Source: Arthrobotrys musiformis
Lineage: Eukaryota > Ascomycota > Orbiliomycetes > Orbiliales > Orbiliaceae
NCBI GenBank assembly: GCA_036971715.1
Contig: JAVHJL010000007.1
Span: 1,922,001-1,986,000 of the forward strand
Length of the DNA stretch: 64,000 nucleotides
Reading direction: 5' to 3'
In this document: piece by piece, positions 59,332-64,000 of the stretch
Layout of the letters: each line of letters opens with the position of its first letter
How positions within the stretch are numbered: position 1 is the first letter of the stretch
Position numbers and translations under genes: made by a program
Notes under the pieces: model-generated
What the model saw: the letters and a program-made list of their open reading frames with translations, nothing else
Told to the model about the DNA's origin: nothing
Database searches by the model: none

Positions 59332-60665
59332 ATGCGCTCATCAGTAGCAGCTTCTCTAGCGCTGGCCCTTAGCGGCTCGGTTTCCGCACATGGCTACCTT
59401 AAATATGTTGACCATAAAGGTATCGCTTACGGGTTATGGGAACCATTCTCGGACCCGTACTACAGCCCGCTTCCTCTAAGATACGATCGAACTATCGCCG
59501 ACAATGGTCCAGTTACTGGGATGCAGAGCTCCAATATCACTTGCAATAACGGTGGCAACAACCCAGCTAACGTCGGGATCATTGAGGTGGCTGCTGGAGA
59601 TGTTCTGTAAGTAGACTAGTAAAGCCTTCCGCACCTAATTCTTAAACATGTATAGCTGGTTGATGAAGTCTCCCGCTAACTTGAAGCTCTTTTAATTTAC
59701 AGGAAGCTTGTTTGGGATCAATGGGGCTCCTCGCACTCCGGACCAGTCATGACATACATGGCCAAATGCTCGCCGAACTGTGCTAGCTTCAAGGGTGACA
59801 CCGGGTCGCCTTGGTTCAAGATTGATCAATTCGGCTATGATGCTACTAAAACCCCGCCATGGGGTTCTGACTATCTGGCTCGCCAAGGAGCATGGTGGCA
59901 AGTCACCATTCCGCCAACTATTTCTTCTGGAGAATACCTCCTCCGTCACGAGATCTTGGGACTGCACGTCGCCCACGAACTCAACGGTGCCCAATTCTAC
60001 CCATCGTGTGTCCATTTGAAAGTCACAGGCAGTGGAGCCGATAACCCGAGCGGCGTGGCACTCCCAGGCGCCTACGATCCCAACGACACCAATGGTGTAT
60101 GTTCTTTACCCTTCGATATTTTACATTCATAACTCCGGTAACCGTAAGCTGACGTCTATCACAGGTCCTCATCTCTCTTTACCAGATCAACCAAGGTGAA
60201 AAGATCTATACCGCCCCAGGTGGCGCCGTGTGGTCAAAGGCAGCAGCCCCCCTTCAAACAGCCGCAACGGCCACTGGAAACGTATACACTGCCACTTCAC
60301 TCGCTCCATCAGTTCGTGGTGCTACTACTGCTACTACTGCCGCTACAACTGCTGCTACAACTGCAGGAACTTCTTCCTCCAGGACTACAACACTGGTGAC
60401 CACCACTCGCACAACTACCACTTCAAGTACTACGACAACTCGCACAACTACCACTTCAAGTACTACGACAACTCGCACAACTACCCCCAGCACCACCACC
60501 ACAAGGACAACGACGCCAAGTACAACGACTACCGGGTCCACTGGCGGCACTGTGGGCGCATATGGGCAGTGTGGTGGTATCGGGTACACTGGTGCCACTG
60601 CCTGCGTCAGTGGGTCCACATGCACGGTCTTGAACCCCTACTACTCCCAATGCATTCCGTCGTAA
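59332..60665 (+). CDS. AA9 lytic polysaccharide monooxygenase with CBM1
   Basis: Copper enzyme that oxidatively cleaves cellulose outside the cell. Exons 59332-59606, 59703-60096 and 60165-60665 join in frame to 389 aa. The signal peptide ends S-V-S-A, placing the copper-binding His at position 1 of the mature protein (H-G-Y-L). The second copper His lies in S-S-H-S-G-P-V-M-T-Y-M. The axial Tyr and partner Gln lie in E-L-N-G-A-Q-F-Y-P-S-C, preceded by H-V-A-H. A Thr/Arg-rich linker with a perfect 33-bp tandem repeat leads to a C-terminal CBM1 (Y-G-Q-C-G-G-I-G-Y-T-G-A-T-A-C through Y-Y-S-Q-C). All active-site residues are present, so the enzyme should be active. Confidence 0.95.
60406..60471 (+). 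repeat. Two 33-bp tandem repeats in the LPMO linker
   Basis: Units at 60406-60438 and 60439-60471 are identical, and the start of a third follows before diverging. They encode Thr-rich linker sequence (R-T-T-T-T-S-S-T-T-T-T) and keep the frame, so copy number could vary without breaking the protein. Confidence 0.8.
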
Positions 60666-63410
60666 GCCTTGAAGATATCAGCAGTGTATATGCCTGCAGA
60701 CGAAAATCGATTATTAGGGTGGGATTGAGACCCTTGGAATTGGGGGGTTGGTGATTGAATCGATTCCCATTGAGCGACTCGGTTCGGTTCGGTTGTATAT
60801 AGGAAGAAGACATTAAGTGGACATTGAGGACAGATATGCCGGTTGTATATACTTCGAAATTTTAATTTAGAGATAATATCAATATATTAAGCAAACTTTT
60901 GAGAGCGGCATGTTCCAGATGCGCCTTGCCATTTCCAATGTACCAATGCAAGTCTTGATCGTAAGAGCATGTCGAGACGAAAGGATAATCACCGTGGAGG
61001 GGCTGTCAGGATCCAGATTTGCGTAATATAAGGCTGTACCATGTCAACAAGGAGGCCTATAATCGGGTATTTCAGCCAAAAAGTAGCCGTTGTAAAGGGT
61101 GCCTGATGGCTTTCGAGCACCCTATGCAACCTTGGAAGGTTTAGATGATTGTATTTCACAGAAGTTGTATTTGCGATCAGGACTGAAAGGGGATATCTCG
61201 AAGTTAAGATTATATATAGAGTGTACTTAGAACTGGCGCTGGCTGTTATCGGAGTCTTTCGGGGATAGACGATGATCCAGTTTTGTTTTTGTTTTGGTGG
61301 CATCTAATTCTAGCTAGTGTAGTTTCCGGGCCTACCACGATCGTATCGATGGATCGATTACCTCATTGTCTTATGATGGATAAGCAACCACTATTTCGCG
61401 AGGCTAGTCAACTTATGGATATGAAGCCGAGTCTTTGATTGACGGAAAGAAGGTCGGAGGCGGATGCAGCGTTCCAGAAACAGGTTATTCACGAAAGGTT
61501 GAGAAAAAGCAATCGAATGCCAGGAGCCAATGGGTCGGGCCCAATACTTCCAAATCAGTTTGGAAGGTCGGGATATGCAGGCCGCATAAACATCTGTCGA
61601 GGTACGGACGATTACGAGTGATCAATCACTTGCACTTGAGGCTACTTAATCAATTATAATCAATTACACATAAAATGCCTACAATATCAAGATATGCCAC
61701 TTATATTCGACTGTAGCTGTAGCATATACAAGACCTGTTGGTCACGTTAAGCTAATATCACAGAAGTCGATCTAGAATCCTTGATTAGCTTAAACTATTA
61801 TGGCATTCCGAATTCCGAAGTTCCGAGCACGAAGAGTTGGATTAAAGTTGTCAGCAGAGTTTCCACACGAGCCCATGTTTTTGCCATGCATGCACTAGGG
61901 TCGGAGTTTGGGTGGAGAGTTTTGTCTTAGATGTACTGCGTATATAGTGGATACAAGCGTTTTGAACGCAGTTGGAGGCAAGATATACCAGCAGAATTCC
62001 CAGCCGCTGTCCATACGTCAAGAGACGCGCAATTACATGCGTATGCGTCCGAACTTAAGCAGAGACAGATATTCCCTAACGTCTCATGGTAAGGGATTTC
62101 ATAGAATCTATATGCTTCTTTGACCGACAGTATTACCTTACATACTCAGTGTAAATCCAACAACAGAATTGCGCTTCTCTTCGAATTCCTTCTTCCACCC
62201 CTTTGATAGATTTCCTTCTTCCACCCCTACTACCATAATTCATGGCAGGATCCAACGACGAGCATCATGAATTATCACAAAAAGTGACGGCTGGTCGAAG
62301 AAGCAATCCTGAAGTTAATGATGCAAACCAGATCCACTTGAAGCCCGAAGTTGTCAGATATTAATATCTTTGCAAGGCTACCTGACCACCAATCCTAGTC
62401 CTAATTTGGATGATAACTAATGAGATTCCCGCGCGTATAGCATCTCTGCTTCCCCGGATGGCGATGCGCATAAACATGCAGATATACATATGCGCAAAGT
62501 CAATTCTCGTGAGTCACGTTGGTCTTTTTTATCCAAGGATGTTTGGTTGACATGCTGCTTGTTAGAAAGGTCGCTTTTGATATCTTCTGGTCACAAGAAC
62601 CTGTACATTTCACTGCACCCTTTCAAAAAGTTTTTGACAACTTTTTTTTCCTCGCTTGATTTTCTCGGTTGTCTACAGCTGTCCTTTTCTTCGCTTCTGA
62701 GGCATTTCCAAATTTAAAAAGCGACCCTTTGCATTGCCTTCCGCTCTTTCATCTCTGAATTTCGAGATGTCAGGGACATCGGAAAAATTTACAAAATATG
62801 ATGGCTCATACCATCCCAACTTTTGATTTGTGAGATTTCGCTGTTCCCTGGTCGTATTTTCATGCAACATGTCTTTAGCGCCTCGCTTCTCGAGCTACGG
62901 AAGGATCCAAACGACCTGCAACCACACCTCAACCCCTTCTTTTGATAGCCCATCTTCAAGGCACAAGGAACAAATTCAATTGAACGATCCTAGGAAATGA
63001 CTCCGCTATTGGAGGCACAATTCTCACTTTCTGGCCAGTTTGCATATTTTCTTATGCAAACACGGCTCGAGCGAAAAAGAAAAATTTCGGCCTCGCTGCA
63101 CATCGTCACGAATCGTGGCAGGCACTATCACAGGATCATTTCCGTTTGCGATAAATCTAGTTAGGAAACTTGATACGAGTCTTGGGACCTGTGCACAATA
63201 TCCAGATCCTCGTCAAGATTCCTGTATCCCATCTAGGTGTGTGTGTATGTGTGCATCCATATTGGAGGTGGAATTTACAGCAATAGGCCTCTTTGAGGCG
63301 AGAATGCCTTGAGCCTCGAGATGCGAACGTAATATAAAAAGAGCACTCCCACACCGCTCTCCAAACCCCCCTTAATGAGCACCATTGAGCATTGTAGACC
63401 GATGAATAGC
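60666..63410. other. AT-rich intergenic region
   Basis: 2.7 kb between the LPMO stop and the proton-channel stop. No frame is longer than about 105 codons (60989-61303 minus, without domain). A direct repeat of TTCTTCCACCCCT occurs at about 62189 and 62217. No other structure seen. Confidence 0.5.
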
Positions 63411-64000
63411 TTATCGTGCGACTCTAAGCTCGTTATTCTCGTTTTCAAGACGCTCAACCCGATTTTCCAACCGTTCTATTTCATCCTCCACTTCCTGATA
63501 GGCTTCCACAACGCATTCCTCTGCTATTTTAACAAGTCGCCATAGTCTATAATAAAAAAATATTCCTAGGTTAGCTAGGAGATACAGGGAATTTAGAATA
63601 AGCTTGGGCATGTGCGGTAGGCCAATGCATAGCCTCCTACCATTCGATTGGGTGAGAGTTGAAATGAAGAGAAGGATCCAAGAGTCACAGGTGCAGCGTG
63701 CATGCATTACCTCAACACAACGACGAGACCAGCGACTTCTTCAACGACACCATTTTTGAGAATTACATCGACAAGGAACCCGATTGTTATAATTGCCGCA
63801 TCGAGGGCATGGATCCACCGTTTCAAGTAGCCGATACCAAAACCGAGCAAGGTAATGAAAAGCTCAGCAATAAATAAACAGCTTAGCACGAAACTGGTTT
63901 CTTGTAGGATATCTAGGGCGAGTTTGAGGCGCCAGATTATAGTGGGGTTTGTGTCGGGAATTTTAGGAGACCCGGGAGGTCTAGCGGGGTGGGAAAGCTC
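63411..64000 (-). CDS. Voltage-gated proton channel (Hv1-like), C-terminal part
   Basis: Proton channel made of a voltage-sensor domain only. The visible exons are 64000-63711 (open at the window edge) and 63546-63411, joined phase 2 at a GTAATG donor and TTATAG acceptor. They give about 141 residues: S2 (L-F-I-A-E-L-F-I-T-L-L-G-F-G), S3 with the conserved H-A-L-D-A-A-I-I-T-I-G-F-L-V-D, and S4 as L-R-L-W-R-L-V-K. The S4 charges are thus R-R-K where animal Hv1 has R-R-R. A C-terminal coiled coil (E-D-E-I-E-R-L-E-N-R-V-E-R-L-E-N) supports dimer formation, as in Hv1. S1 with the selectivity aspartate lies outside the window. Role inferred: acid extrusion or charge compensation for NADPH oxidase. 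Confidence 0.85.

Noticed and set aside
1..64000. tRNA, rRNA or CRISPR features
   Set aside because: A scan for T-loop-like GTTCGA sequences with a matching acceptor stem, and for regularly spaced repeats, gave nothing convincing.

Overview
The window is nuclear DNA of a filamentous ascomycete (Pezizomycotina). The evidence is short GT-AG introns of mostly 55-220 nt, the divergently transcribed two-subunit ATP-citrate lyase pair, NACHT-WD40 (NLR-type) genes, an AA9 lytic polysaccharide monooxygenase with a fungal CBM1 module, and a fungal Hv1-type proton channel. I cannot place it in an order from the sequence alone. Gene models below were built by reading exons across predicted splice sites; boundaries are given where frame and splice signals agree.

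Layout. 0-1.5 kb: 5'-truncated MFS transporter. 1.5-4.4 kb: AT-rich, gene-free. 4.4-15.4 kb: two large NLR-type genes arranged head to head. The minus-strand gene has a HeLo-like N-terminus, the plus-strand gene an alpha/beta-hydrolase (SesB-like) N-terminus, and both continue into NACHT and WD40 regions. Each carries exactly one in-frame stop codon between otherwise intact coding blocks. 15.4-26.3 kb: AT-rich stretch with two lineage-type genes: a four-exon 188-aa protein resembling the I66 protease-inhibitor family, and an 884-aa secreted Ser/Thr-linker protein. 26.3-36.5 kb: conserved housekeeping block with ATP-citrate lyase subunits (26301-28553 minus and 30618-32476 plus, sharing a 2-kb promoter), a TTC1-like TPR protein and a HAD phosphatase. 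36.5-48.4 kb: gene-poor, AT-rich island with three small minus-strand membrane-protein genes and many copies of a 16-bp motif. 48.4-64 kb: SDR oxidoreductase, C2H2 transcription factor, PQ-loop membrane protein, SRPBCC/START-like protein, small secreted acidic protein, AA9 LPMO-CBM1, and the C-terminal part of an Hv1 proton channel running off the right edge.

The window therefore alternates between compact conserved genes and AT-rich accessory islands. The accessory islands hold the NLR pair, the small membrane and secreted proteins and nearly all copies of the short dispersed motif. The most interesting signals are the head-to-head NLR pair with matching single nonsense codons, the dispersed 16-bp motif, and the cluster of small membrane proteins. 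I found no tRNA, rRNA, CRISPR array or intact transposon.
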